Source: Molanna angustata (Eukaryota; Arthropoda; Insecta; Trichoptera; Molannidae). Taken from it: a stretch of 64,000 nt of DNA. The notes under the pieces were generated by a model. The model saw only the letters and a list, made by a program, of their open reading frames with translations. It was not told where the DNA came from and did no database searches. This document shows positions 43,155 through 52,832 of the stretch, in pieces. The stretch is from NCBI GenBank assembly GCA_963576475.1, contig OY754986.1, positions 11,879,321 to 11,943,320 of the forward strand, written 5' to 3'. The first letter of the stretch is position 1, and each line of letters begins with the position of its first letter. The translations under genes were made by a program, and so were the position numbers.

Positions 43155-43990
43155 ACGAAAATACATAAAACGAATGGGATGTGACCATCACTAGAATCTT
43201 CTCAATACTTTTTTTCAATCGAAATTTACACCATTTATTATATCATCATACATTGCTTAATTTTCAATAACTACATATTTGATTTTGTTGACAATATAAT
43301 AAAAAATCGGGGTTGTGGCCATTACTGGACTCTTCACAACGTATATATTCAAATTAAAAACTATTTAAGTCTTCTTCTGTAATGTAGATCAGTTTTACTG
43401 TGCAAAAATATAATAATCTATAGGTATGCACACTTAACGAAAAATATAAAAACGAATGAGATGTGACCAACACTAGAATCTTTTCAGTACTTTTGTTTAT
43501 TTAATTTTTAAGCCATTTCCCATCATCCAAAATTACTAAATATTTAAAACACATTTGCGTTCGATGACAATGCCCCCAAGTCAAATTGAAAACGCTGTTC
43601 GTTTTCGCCAAGCGCTAATTTTTTTTGTATGGGATTTGACGTTTGTTGTTTGTTATTGTAGAAAAAATTTCTACAACAAACGTCAAATCCCATACAAAAA
43701 AATTACGCTTGCGAAAACGAACAGCGTTTTCAATTTGACTTGGGGGCATTATATAAAAATAGGGGTTGGGCCAAATCCAAACTCTTTACAACGTTGTCTC
43801 TTTATAATCAGTCATATTTAAAACCATTTACCATAGTCCATGCGTGCAGAAATTGTATGTAATTGTATGTACCTACTTATATATAAAAACAAATGGGTTG
43901 TGGCCATCACTTGAACATTTTACATCGCTTAAACTCAATTAAATTTCAAACTACTTTTCATACTACGAATTAGCAAATATTTTTTGTGAC
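43155..43990 (-). repeat. Series of Hel2-like 3' end motifs
   Basis: Variants of AAAACGAATGGG(A/T)TGTG(A/G)CCA...ACTCTTCACAAC begin near 43168, 43305, 43449, 43760 and 43888, spaced roughly 130-300 bp apart. They resemble the Hel2 3' end and may be decayed relatives. The hairpin at 43569-43750 is inserted among them. Confidence 0.45.
43569..43750. mobile_element. 182-bp near-perfect hairpin (MITE-like)
   Basis: Arms of about 82 bp pair almost completely, from AATGCCCCCAAGTCAAATTG to its complement at 43750. The loop lies near 43652-43668. Only two or three mismatches or indels break the stem, so the element is young or under constraint. No ORF. Confidence 0.85.
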
Positions 43991-44443
43991 AATATTATAT
44001 AAAAGATTGCTTATTCCTTCACTAATTTACATTCTTGGCCAACGGCGGGACATAAAAGCTAGTTATAAATAAAAGAGAAAATTCAGTAACAAGATGACAT
44101 TTATCTGTATTTTTTAAAGCATTATTTATTTTATAAGTTGCCTCAACTTGTCTCCTAAGATTTAAGTTTATGTCGAAGTGATAGATAAAATCCGACGACT
44201 TAGTTATATTTTATATTCTTTGTTTTTTTACTTATTACTGGTAATTAAGTAGGTATTACACGCACGTGGCTTAATATTTATATATACCTATGTAAATATT
44301 TAAAATATAAAATATATTTTTTTATGTTCTATTAAATTTTAATTGATTATTGCAGCATATCTAAATAATATTATATAAAATTGCACATAATTTTCTATTA
44401 ACTTGATTGGCATATAATATGGTCTTTATTATAATAAAATATT
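43991..44443. other. Unassigned stretch
   Basis: AT-rich; no feature supported. Confidence 0.35.
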
Positions 44444-44510
44444 CCCGCACACCTGTCGCTAGTTACTCCATGTTGTGATATATACCATTGTGATGGTACG
44501 GATAAACGAA
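44444..44510 (-). repeat. Rep-F short fragment
   Basis: CCCGCACACCTGTCGCTAGT and TATGCCATTGTGATGG-like words match one end of Rep-F copy 2. Confidence 0.4.
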
Positions 44511-44589
44511 TTGAAAAAAAAACAAGACACACTGTATTAACCAAATAGTCGACTTATGTCGAGTTATTTTATTTCTATTTTAGAATTAT

Positions 44590-44802
44590 TTTACTTCTTG
44601 GGCAACTAACAGGTACTATGTCAATTATTCATTTAACACGCACCCAATAACAAGTTGCCACATTCTGGAGACTTACGATATCAATCGTCACACAGATCCA
44701 GACTGAAAACACAAATAAAAACTGTGTCTCCACCAGGAATTGAACCCGGGACCTTTAGATCAGCAGTCAGATACCTAACCAATTTAAACACGAAGGCCGT
44801 CA
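44590..44802 (-). mobile_element. SINE-B copy 4
   Basis: CTTCTTGGGCAACTAACAGG tail, AACAAGTTGCCACATTCTGG body and a slightly decayed head (CCAGGAATTGAACCCGGG). Confidence 0.78.
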
Positions 44803-44889
44803 ATTTTAGTGGAATTTTTGAATATGGTTTATTTTTTATTTACCTACTATGGTTAATCTGAAATATTTCTTTACCTTCTTGAATGAGTT

Positions 44890-45410
44890 GATGGCATTTT
44901 AGCAGAATTTGCTGCTTCTTGTCATGTGGACTCCCAACTGTCATTTTTCCCATTTTTTTGGGTGTCTTCCAGGAATCCTTTTCACTCTGGTTTTTTCATG
45001 TAGTCTTTGGAGGTCCTCTCCAATGCCTTCTGCGTCTCTTTCTTACTTATGTACTTTCGATGGCTGCACAACTCCGGTAGAGCTTTTGCCTCCTAAACAA
45101 TGGATTTCCATGCCATCCTGTCAGCAGTCATCACAAACAATAAGCACATTCAGATCTCAGTAGACATTGCCCATCAATCTTTGCTTTGGTCTGTCCAGAG
45201 GTCTCTTCCTCACAGGGTTATTATGCAGGACGCTTTTTGTGCCACTTTCTTCTCTCAATCAAGCGATATTTCTAATTCAGGCCAATCTTCTTCACCTGGT
45301 GGGGCAAGTCTGGTCAAACGTCGAAATCAAAACCCTCATGATTACCCATATCATTGATAAAATTATCATATGGAGTTTTATACATATTATAGAGTCGAAT
45401 TATTAAGGGC
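44890..45410 (-). pseudogene. Probable decayed RTE-type LINE sequence
   Basis: GC content is higher than the flanks and the style (antisense of basic, Arg/Lys-rich C-terminal coding) is that of RTE fragments elsewhere in the window. No uninterrupted diagnostic motif could be read, so the call is tentative. Confidence 0.35.
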
Positions 45411-45414
45411 TACC

Positions 45415-45655
45415 TGATCTTATTGGTCCCAAAGAAAGTATTGGACACCTGTCCTGAAGGAAGAATAGGCAGAGGGAGACCTAGGATGAGATGGCTGGAC
45501 GACATCGAGGGAGATATAAGAGCGATCGGACAGACATATTGGAGGAGACTTGCTGCCGACAGGGCGGGATGGAGGCAGTTTCTTGAGGAGGCCAAGGCTT
45601 ACACCGGACTGTAGCGCCATTGTTGATGATGATGACGATAATGATAATACTGGTA
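45415..45655 (+). pseudogene. RTE LINE 3' end with GAT/GATAAT tail
   Basis: Reads DTCPEGRIGRGRPRMRWLDD, then RAIGQTYWRRLAADRAGW and RQFLEEAKAYTGL followed by a stop and GATGATGATGACGATAATG. The intact reading frame over 60 codons suggests a fairly young 5'-truncated copy. Confidence 0.78.
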
Positions 45656-46175
45656 AAAATATAATGATCTTCATCGGACAAAATCTCTAGTATCACGCAT
45701 CTATCCGATGTGTCAAGTTGATTTATTCCAAGAAACAAATATCTTCCAAGTATAATTTTCATATCTGACATAAAAATATGTCTCTTTTTTATAAGATTCC
45801 CTATATTTCGCTACTGTTCGATTGGAGCATATTGCTTTTGCATAATTCATTCCATTAAGAATGTGTCAGTACTGTTATCGAACAGCACCAAAATACATTT
45901 TCGAGTACCTAAATATAATGATACAAATTTGAAAAGATAATTTCCCTAGAGTGTATTGGTTGCTACATTGACTGGCTGTTTGCAACAATAAAGACAAACG
46001 GAGAATATAAAAAGATTGTCCAATGTCAGCTGGTGGAATTTTTTGTGTCATTTTAGTCGAAGTACAGATATAATAAAATCGATGACTAATTTTATCGATT
46101 CGAGAAACTGCCACGCTTGTGTTTCAAGCTGAATCGTATTATTTCCTGTTAAGTGTATGTAAGGTAGTGAAACAA
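45656..46175. other. Unassigned stretch
   Basis: No supported gene or repeat relationship. Confidence 0.35.
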
Positions 46176-46775
46176 ATGTGTGATGAAAATATATGTCTCT
46201 GTGCGGTAAAAAGACGTGTGATAAAAAGATGTTTATAAAAATGTGTGATTATAAGATGTGTGATAACAGTGTGATAAAAAGATGTGTGATAAGAAGATAT
46301 GTGACGAAAATGTGTGATAAAAATGTGTGTAAAAAGATGTGTGATAAAAAATGTGTGATTAAAATGTGTGTGATATAAAGAATTGTGATAAAAAGATGTG
46401 TGATTATAAGATGTGTGATAAAAAGATATGTGATAAAATATGTTGATAAAAATGTGTGATTATAAAAAAGATGTGTGATGAAAATTTGTGTTATAAAAAT
46501 ATTTGTAATAAAAATGTGTGATTAAAAGATGAGTGATAAAAATGTGTGACTATAAGATGTGTGATAAAAATGTGTGACTATAAGATGTGTGATAAAAATG
46601 TGTGATTAAAAGATGAGTGATAAAAATGTGTGACTATAAGATGTGTGATAAAAATGTGTGATTATAAGATGTGTGATTATAGATGTGTGATTATAAATAT
46701 GTGTGATAAAAAAATGTGTGATTATAAGGTGTGTGATAAAAATGTGTGATTAGGATTAAGATGTGTGAAATGTGT
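46176..46775. repeat. Degenerate (GTGTGATAAAAATGT)n minisatellite
   Basis: About 600 bp of GTGTGATAAAAA and GTGTGATTATAAGAT words, 12-16 bp each, with variable linkers. Higher-order doublets occur near 46520-46640 (GATGAGTGATAAAAATGTG). The Cys/Lys-rich open frame within it is a repeat artefact. Confidence 0.9.
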
Positions 46776-48363
46776 TTCACTATTCTTTAACATAACCCTG
46801 GCCCCGACATAAGTGTCGGTTCGGTTTCGGCTTCGGCCAAATTCAGCCAAATACACCATCGGCTTCGAAAAAATAAGCCAAAGTTTTCTATTTACCACTA
46901 AAATAGTTAAAACTGCATAAATTTCATTTTTAATACAGTTAAATCTGGTCGTTTTTTTACATCGGTAATATAATATTCATTTCAAAATATTAATTTTATT
47001 TTAATTAAAATACGATGTTGATTGCTCTTCCAAATCGTATATTTTATTACAACTGCTGTTTCCTTTTTTTTATTAAAATTTTTTGCAGATGTAGTTTTTT
47101 TTTCAGTTTTTATAAGTATATGATTGTTTTAATTTTTCGTGATTTTGTATTTCAATGTGTGTTTATTTTTATTAACGTATGTAAAAGGCATTTGATTCCG
47201 TAAATAAATAAATAAATAAACGGTATTGTGTATATTATGCACTTGTTGGCACATATATTTTACATGTCAATTTATTTATGATTATTTTTCACTTTAAATC
47301 ATGGCCCACGTTTGCAAAGGGCCGCGAGCATATCGCGAAGCGGTATTTCGAGTAGTTTTACATATACTAAACAAACCCACACAAAAATTGTACTGAAAAA
47401 CTTTTGAATTCACCCGTCAAATTATTATTAGATTTTTGTCAAATGTTTCATTGACTTTTGACGATTACATGTCACTTAATGATTTTTCAGTACAAAGGAA
47501 AGCAAAAAATCATGCTCGCTGATTACTTTACATTTCAAAACACAAACCTCGAATGATTTTTTAGCAAACCGATTCATGAAAGGTTATCAACGGGTTCCTG
47601 TTGTGCTTTCATTCACCTACATATGTATTTTCCGTGTAACGATAGCATTTCAAAGTGTCGCGTCATTCATATTATTTGTAGGTACGTCTTTTTGATTTAC
47701 ATCGAAGATAAGACATAAATAATGAAATCGCTGTCAATACGACCTGTCACTGTGTTTGCAATTTGAAATACCTATACATTTTGATTGTGAAGCGAAGATA
47801 ACTGTCTATTTTGAAAAGATTTCTTCAAATCGTATTTACGGAAGCTCGTTTGCATTAAAATTGTATTTAATATTTCTTCGAACTTCGCAAGAGATACTTG
47901 TTGAAGTTTGTTTTAATAATATTCAAATACTATACATACTACAAAGATACCTAAACTCTTATCGATGCACTCTTATATTCACTATCAGTGAACAGTGTAC
48001 CAGTTGTTTCCACATTATTAGATCTCTTTGGCACTTTAAGTGCAGTGTCTGCAAGGTTTTAGAGTTCTCCGGACACTTCGTATGTTCTTTATGTGTTCTT
48101 TCAGATTTTGGTGAGTTTCTTGTTCTAGTAAGGCTAGAATAATAGTGTCATGTAATTAGTGTAATTAATATATTACATCAGTAGGTATCGAACCAATATT
48201 GTTTCGATATGCGTGCTCAAATCAATTTGATCACATCTGTGAGTGACAATAAAATGAATTTGAAATCAACATCTGTGAGTGACAATAAAATGCAGTGGGT
48301 GAACAGGGGATCTCCAAATAAATAGGTTATGAATGATTATTTACATATTGTTCTTCTTTATTA
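46776..48363. other. Unassigned region; one unexplained open frame
   Basis: The largest open frame, 47756-48142 on the plus strand (128 codons), is rich in Phe/Ile/Cys. It shows no motif and no clear promoter. It is probably chance, though a GGTGAGT donor-like word occurs near its end. A 24-bp direct repeat (ACATCTGTGAGTGACAATAA core) occurs at 48232 and 48270. Confidence 0.35.
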
Positions 48364-49175
48364 CTTAAAGAGGGTGACTGCTGCCAACGTACCTATTTTT
48401 TCAATTTGAATTTGCATCATTACTACAAAACGAATCATTTTGAAAAAATAACCTAGTTCGTTTGGATATTAATGAAGAAAAATATACCTTAACTTTTCAA
48501 TTATGTTCTGTATACATTCTTATAGGAAAATACTAAGCGTACCCTGATTTTTGACATTTGTCTTAAATTACTAAAAAACTATTATATTTTTTTTATAAAT
48601 TAAGGAAGATCAAAATATCTGGAAAAATACGATATAACGTTGCATTAATGCATCAGGGAGACCACAGAGGAGATGGACTGATGACATTGTCGAACTGGTG
48701 GGACATGGGTGGAAACAGAGCGCCCAGGACAGAGAGAAGTGGAAAACTCAGGAAGAGGCCTTTATCCAGCAGTGAAGTGAAAGGGGCTGAAAGAAGAAGA
48801 AGAATGCATCAGGTTAAGTTTTATTTTGCAATGGCGCTGAATGGAAAATAAATGTTTTTTTAGGTTTATTTACTAAACCTGAAGCATTAATGTAACGTCA
48901 CATTATATTTTTCTAGATATTTTTGTCTTCTTTAATTAAAAAAAAATATATTACAAATATTAAAAAATATTAAAAATATAAGATAAACGTTGAAACTCGG
49001 GGTATGCCATTATTTTTCTACAAGAATTTATATAGAACATTATCAAAAAGTAAATATATATTTTTCTTTATTAATATCCAAACTATCCAAATTATTTTTT
49101 CAAAACGATTTGATAAGAAATAATGATGGTATATCAAATTGAAAAATAGGTACGTTGGCAGCAGTCCCCCCCTTA
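48364..49175. mobile_element. FB2 foldback, copy 2, with LINE tail insertion
   Basis: Left end CTTAAAGAGGGTGACTGC and right end GCAGTCCCCCCCTTAAA match copy 1 at 4623. The arms pair except where a 145-bp LINE tail has landed in the centre. Without the insertion the element is about 655 bp. Confidence 0.75.
48658..48802 (+). mobile_element. RTE LINE tail with 11-bp target duplication
   Basis: AATGCATCAGG is repeated at 48647-48657 and 48803-48813. The insert encodes GRPQRRWTDDIVELVGHGWK and SAQDREKWKTQEEAFIQQ, then a stop and a GAAAGAAGAAGAAG tail. This is a severely 5'-truncated RTE copy with clean target-primed integration marks. Confidence 0.85.
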
Positions 49176-49197
49176 AATATATGATACAATTATATAT

Positions 49198-49235
49198 TGA
49201 AATATATTGAAAATAACTATTTTCAATATATTTCA
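49198..49235. repeat. Perfect 17-bp-arm hairpin
   Basis: TGAAATATATTGAAAAT, loop AACT, and the exact complement ATTTTCAATATATTTCA. Confidence 0.9.
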
Positions 49236-49782
49236 CGAGTTATATTCTATCGATATTTCGAATACGACGACGCGGAGAGCTTCGTGTCGAGAACATCTTC
49301 ACGTAGCAGAAGTGACAGGAGCGAATGTTGTTCGCGCCATGAGGAAGTCGCCAGGCCATGGTTTAATGGTTACCTCGGCGTGTGCGCGCGCCTTTGTGTG
49401 TTGCCGTTGCAGAAAACTGCAGCCACAAGAGTTTTACAAGGGGTAATTATTAGTCCCCATAAGCAGAACGGTCGGTGGTAGGGAAGAACAGATACCTACA
49501 CATCATATGCTGTGATGCTCTGGGTTAGAATAGTGCTTTCATTCGATTCAATTCGAAACAATCTTTCTTCTTGACTACTCGGTACATTTTAAGTGTAGAA
49601 TTTTAATTGCTTTCGCACACTGTTATGCTTCTATGAGTTATGAGTTCAAGACCTTAGGAATTTTAATTGAAAGAGTTTTAGCAACCATAAATTCAATTTC
49701 CTTGTAACCGTCGATACAAAAAAATGAAAAGGTGCTTGTTTTGCGCAATAGAATTCCTCGTTATAAAATGAACGTTTTTTTA
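49236..49782. other. GC-richer block, possible R1-type LINE remnant
   Basis: 49250-49445 is GC-rich with an open plus-strand frame (TGANVVRAMRKSPG) that I do not recognise. AGTCCCCATAAGCAGAACGG near 49454 resembles AGTCCCCATAGGCAGAGCGG at 59362, so this may be an old R1-type 3' region. TTAGAATAGTGCTTTCATTC near 49524 is a Rep-F end word. Confidence 0.4.
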
Positions 49783-49895
49783 GATAATATCGTAAGTCGA
49801 CAGAATGTGGCAACTTGTAAGTGGGTGCGTGATATATAAATAATATTTCACATAGTAACTGTCTGTTGCCCGAGAAGCGATACAAAATTAAATTA
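49783..49895 (+). mobile_element. SINE-B 3' fragment
   Basis: AGAATGTGGCAACTTGTAAG and CTGTCTGTTGCCCGAGAAGC correspond to the SINE-B body and tail in plus orientation; the tRNA-like head is missing. Confidence 0.65.
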
Positions 49896-50358
49896 AATTA
49901 GATGAATGGGACAAAATTTATTTATATTATATAATCAATGCGATTTTTTGAAGATAAGTTTTTGCAAAAAATTGAAATATATGTCACGATTTTAAAATTT
50001 CTATGTGTAAAACAAGTCAAATACAAAACAATTATATTTATTTTGGTATAAAATGTTTCGATCGCCTCCCAAATTAATAAAAACAGATAACAGATGATAA
50101 AATATTCAAACAATAACTAAAAATGCATTTAACAATCTAAATTGTGTATAGTTCTTCTTCTTTTATGTTTGATTGATATATTTTCATATGTGCGTGTATT
50201 TGTGTATGTACCTATATATTTAAAAAAACTTTTAACGTATGTATTGATGTAGGTACATTGCTCATGTCGTGTTCACTTCTAAAGAGGCGTTGACAATATA
50301 AAAAATTGTAAGCTTTACTTTCTTATATGCCGTTATCAATCTCTATAACTGTCCCTAT
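49896..50358. other. Unassigned stretch
   Basis: AT-rich; nothing supported. Confidence 0.35.
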
Positions 50359-50572
50359 TAAACGAAACGAAACGAAACGAAACGAAACGAAACGAAACGA
50401 AACGAAACGAAACGAAACGAACGGAAACGAAACGAAACGAAACGAACGGAAACGAAACGAAACGAAACGAAACGAAACGAACGGAAACGAAACGAACGGA
50501 AACGAAACGAAACGAAACGAAATGAAACTAAAAGAAACGAAACGAACGCAAACGAAACGAAACGAAAAGAAA
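50359..50572. repeat. (AAACG)n pentanucleotide array with AACGG variants
   Basis: About 40 units, with interspersed AACGGAAACG variants arranged semi-regularly. The Lys-Arg-Asn-Glu-Thr open frame and its antisense are repeat artefacts. It is not the insect telomere motif TTAGG. Confidence 0.95.
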
Positions 50573-50584
50573 TTAAATATAAAA

Positions 50585-50645
50585 GTATGATTGTCGGTTC
50601 TCTCAGTCTAGTCCTCAAGAGACACGGCATGATTGCGCCCAAATA
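50585..50645 (+). mobile_element. RTE LINE terminal fragment
   Basis: TCGGTTCTCTCAGTCTAGTC and AGACACGGCATGAT match the terminus at 21638 with substitutions. Confidence 0.45.
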
Positions 50646-51121
50646 AGACGCAAAAACGAATTAAAAACTGCTTATAAATTTTCTTGCGTGTCCGTACTGG
50701 AATTTCGCAATTATTTTTTAACTAACATCACGGCCAGTTAAGAGTTGTGTTAAAAAAAAATTCTGAATCTTTCAGAATTTGTGTATTTCCGATGACAATG
50801 ACATGATAACAATCTTCAGCTTTATTCATCTGATATTTTGATTGAATTAAAAAAAAATCACAGAGTTTGTTTATTTGTTCATTAATTTTAAATAAAATAG
50901 AATTAAATAGATACTTTGTCTATAGCAAGTGCACAAAGGCTGATTTATTGCCATAAGTGTATCTCTTCCAACCAACCCGAGATAATATAGATACAGATTA
51001 TAATATTACAATTTAATATATTATTCTGTGTAGGTATTCGTGGAGTTACAAATATTTTTTTTGTGTATTTTTTATGGTCGCATATATTTTCGAATATTTT
51101 TTATGGTCGCATATATTTTCG
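50646..51121. other. Unassigned stretch upstream of the I-clade LINE
   Basis: AT-rich. Its last part holds two tandem copies of a 28-29-bp word (TTTTTTATGGTCGCATATAT), the target of the LINE. Confidence 0.45.
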
Positions 51122-51491
51122 AGGTATCGCTGCCACCGCGAAGGGAGGTTGTGTTAGTATGCTCACTCGCCGCCACACTCGCCGTTAAGTGATATTATTG
51201 TTCCGTGATTTTCTGGTGTTGGAATCTCTCAAAGGGAAGTGATTTTTTCTTTAGAATCGTATTGTTGTTTGTTGTTTTTCTTTCTCATTTCTATGTAAAA
51301 TTTATTCTTTTTCAGTTATTCTATACCTATATTACTTATTTATCTTTTGATTTTTATTTGGATTTATTTATTCCGTTCGTGGTAACGAATTTTCGTTTAT
51401 TTATATACATATATAGGTGCATTCCTATCTTATTTAACTTTGTTATTCTTTTTGTTAGTGAAATTTTTATTTTTGTTTCGATCTTGTCATA
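51122..51491 (+). promoter_or_regulatory. 5' UTR with probable internal promoter (I-clade LINE)
   Basis: LINEs of this group carry an internal RNA polymerase II promoter at the start of the transcript. The segment opens with the GC-richer GAGGTATCGCTGCCACCGCG and becomes T-rich toward ORF1. No specific promoter element could be verified from sequence. Confidence 0.4.
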
Positions 51492-52832
51492 ATGGAAGAA
51501 ATCCAAAAACCTCCTGACCCTCCTGACGACATAACAATCCAACCGAATTCCTCTGCCGCAAAACCTAATAAAAGAAGACGCGAAGGAAACGATTTTCCTT
51601 CTCCTTCTTCCCCTACTTCCAAGTATCCTGATGTATCTGAAGCTTCTCACGCTAGTCCCTTAAATCTGAAGTACAGCAGTAACTCTCTCCCCCCCTTTTT
51701 GGTTTATGTCCAGAATGTGGACAATGATGCTTCTCTGCACCCTATGAAATACGGCCAAATCCTCTACAAAAACAAAATTGTTAATGTCTCTCCCGGCGGT
51801 GTCAAAGCCGAGGGAAGAAACAAGATTTCCGTCTCCTTCACAAACCCCAATGCTGCTAATTCCTTTGTAGATTCTTCAATTCTTACCTCTAATAACCTTA
51901 AAGCATATATTCCATCTTTTAAACTTACAAAAATGGGCTTAGTAAGAGGCATCTCCACCGAACTGTCAAATGATGACATTATAGAAAATGTGTCTGTGCC
52001 ATCCCAATTTGGAAAAATAATCAAAGCCAGACGTTTGAATTATAAAGATTCCTCGTCTGGATCTATCGAATGGAAACCCTCTCAAACGGTTGTTTTGACC
52101 TTTGAAGGTCAGACTCTTCCGAAGAACGTCTACCTCTACTATAACTCTTTGCCAGTTGAGCTATATACATTCCCAACAGTTCTTTGTTTCCGATGTTGCC
52201 GTTACGGTCACACTAAATCCCAATGCCGTTCTCAGCCTCGATGCTTCAAATGTGGGGAATCCCATTTGGGGGAAACCTGTGCATCAACAAAACCTGTTTG
52301 TATTAATTGTTCCGGTGCTCATCCTGCTTCTAGTCTCTTTTGTCCCGAATTTTCGAGACAAAAAAACATTAAACACTCAATGGCCTCCGAAAACATTTCT
52401 TACGTAGAAGCGTCAAAATTATACCCAACAAGTAAAATGAGTTACACAGAAGCTACATCGGCTTCTTCCTCCACGCCTATTTCCATTCCTTCACGTAATC
52501 AATCCTTTAAAATGACTCTTAAAAACATTCCGAAAGAACAAAGACCTAAAGTTTCTCCACATTTTGACAAAGCCAGTCATGAAAATCTTCTTTCATACAC
52601 AAATGGCCAAGCTACAATGCCTAGTGACGGCTGCGCCATTGGCAAAAACATGCGTTGCAACCCAGAACCTTTCAACAAATCCAACGACCTGACGTCAATC
52701 ATCCCCATGATAGCCCAAATCCTAATTTCTTTATTTTCTGACATCGATAACTTACCGTCCTACGCTGCCAACTCTCTTCCATTCCTCAACGATCTAGTGC
52801 AATATAATGGCTCCACATCCAAAAACAAATAA
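51492..52832 (+). CDS. I-clade LINE ORF1: gag-like protein with CCHC knuckles
   Basis: An intact 446-residue protein. The N-terminus is Pro/Ser-rich and basic (KPNKRRREG). A middle domain (about residues 70-230) probably has the RNA-binding fold seen in I-type ORF1. Residues about 234-292 hold zinc knuckles: CFRCCRYGHTKSQC, CFKCGESHLGETC, and CINCSGAHPASSLFC. The C-terminus is Ser/Thr-rich. The protein is expected to coat the LINE RNA as ribonucleoprotein. It overlaps the start of ORF2 by 26 bp in another frame, which suggests coupled re-initiation. Length and motifs match I-clade ORF1. It is the only undamaged long protein of this kind here. Confidence 0.9.
   Translation: MEEIQKPPDPPDDITIQPNSSAAKPNKRRREGNDFPSPSSPTSKYPDVSEASHASPLNLKYSSNSLPPFLVYVQNVDNDASLHPMKYGQILYKNKIVNVSPGGVKAEGRNKISVSFTNPNAANSFVDSSILTSNNLKAYIPSFKLTKMGLVRGISTELSNDDIIENVSVPSQFGKIIKARRLNYKDSSSGSIEWKPSQTVVLTFEGQTLPKNVYLYYNSLPVELYTFPTVLCFRCCRYGHTKSQCRSQPRCFKCGESHLGETCASTKPVCINCSGAHPASSLFCPEFSRQKNIKHSMASENISYVEASKLYPTSKMSYTEATSASSSTPISIPSRNQSFKMTLKNIPKEQRPKVSPHFDKASHENLLSYTNGQATMPSDGCAIGKNMRCNPEPFNKSNDLTSIIPMIAQILISLFSDIDNLPSYAANSLPFLNDLVQYNGSTSKNK

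Noticed and set aside
46193..46378. Cys/Lys-rich small protein (knottin-like look)
   Set aside because: Falls wholly within the GTGTGATAAAAA minisatellite; the cysteines are from TGT in the unit.
47756..48142. 128-residue open frame as a host gene
   Set aside because: No recognisable domain, AT-driven composition, no repeated or conserved context. Listed only as unexplained.
50327..50642. Repetitive Lys/Arg/Asn/Glu/Thr protein and its antisense
   Set aside because: Pure consequence of the AAACG array.
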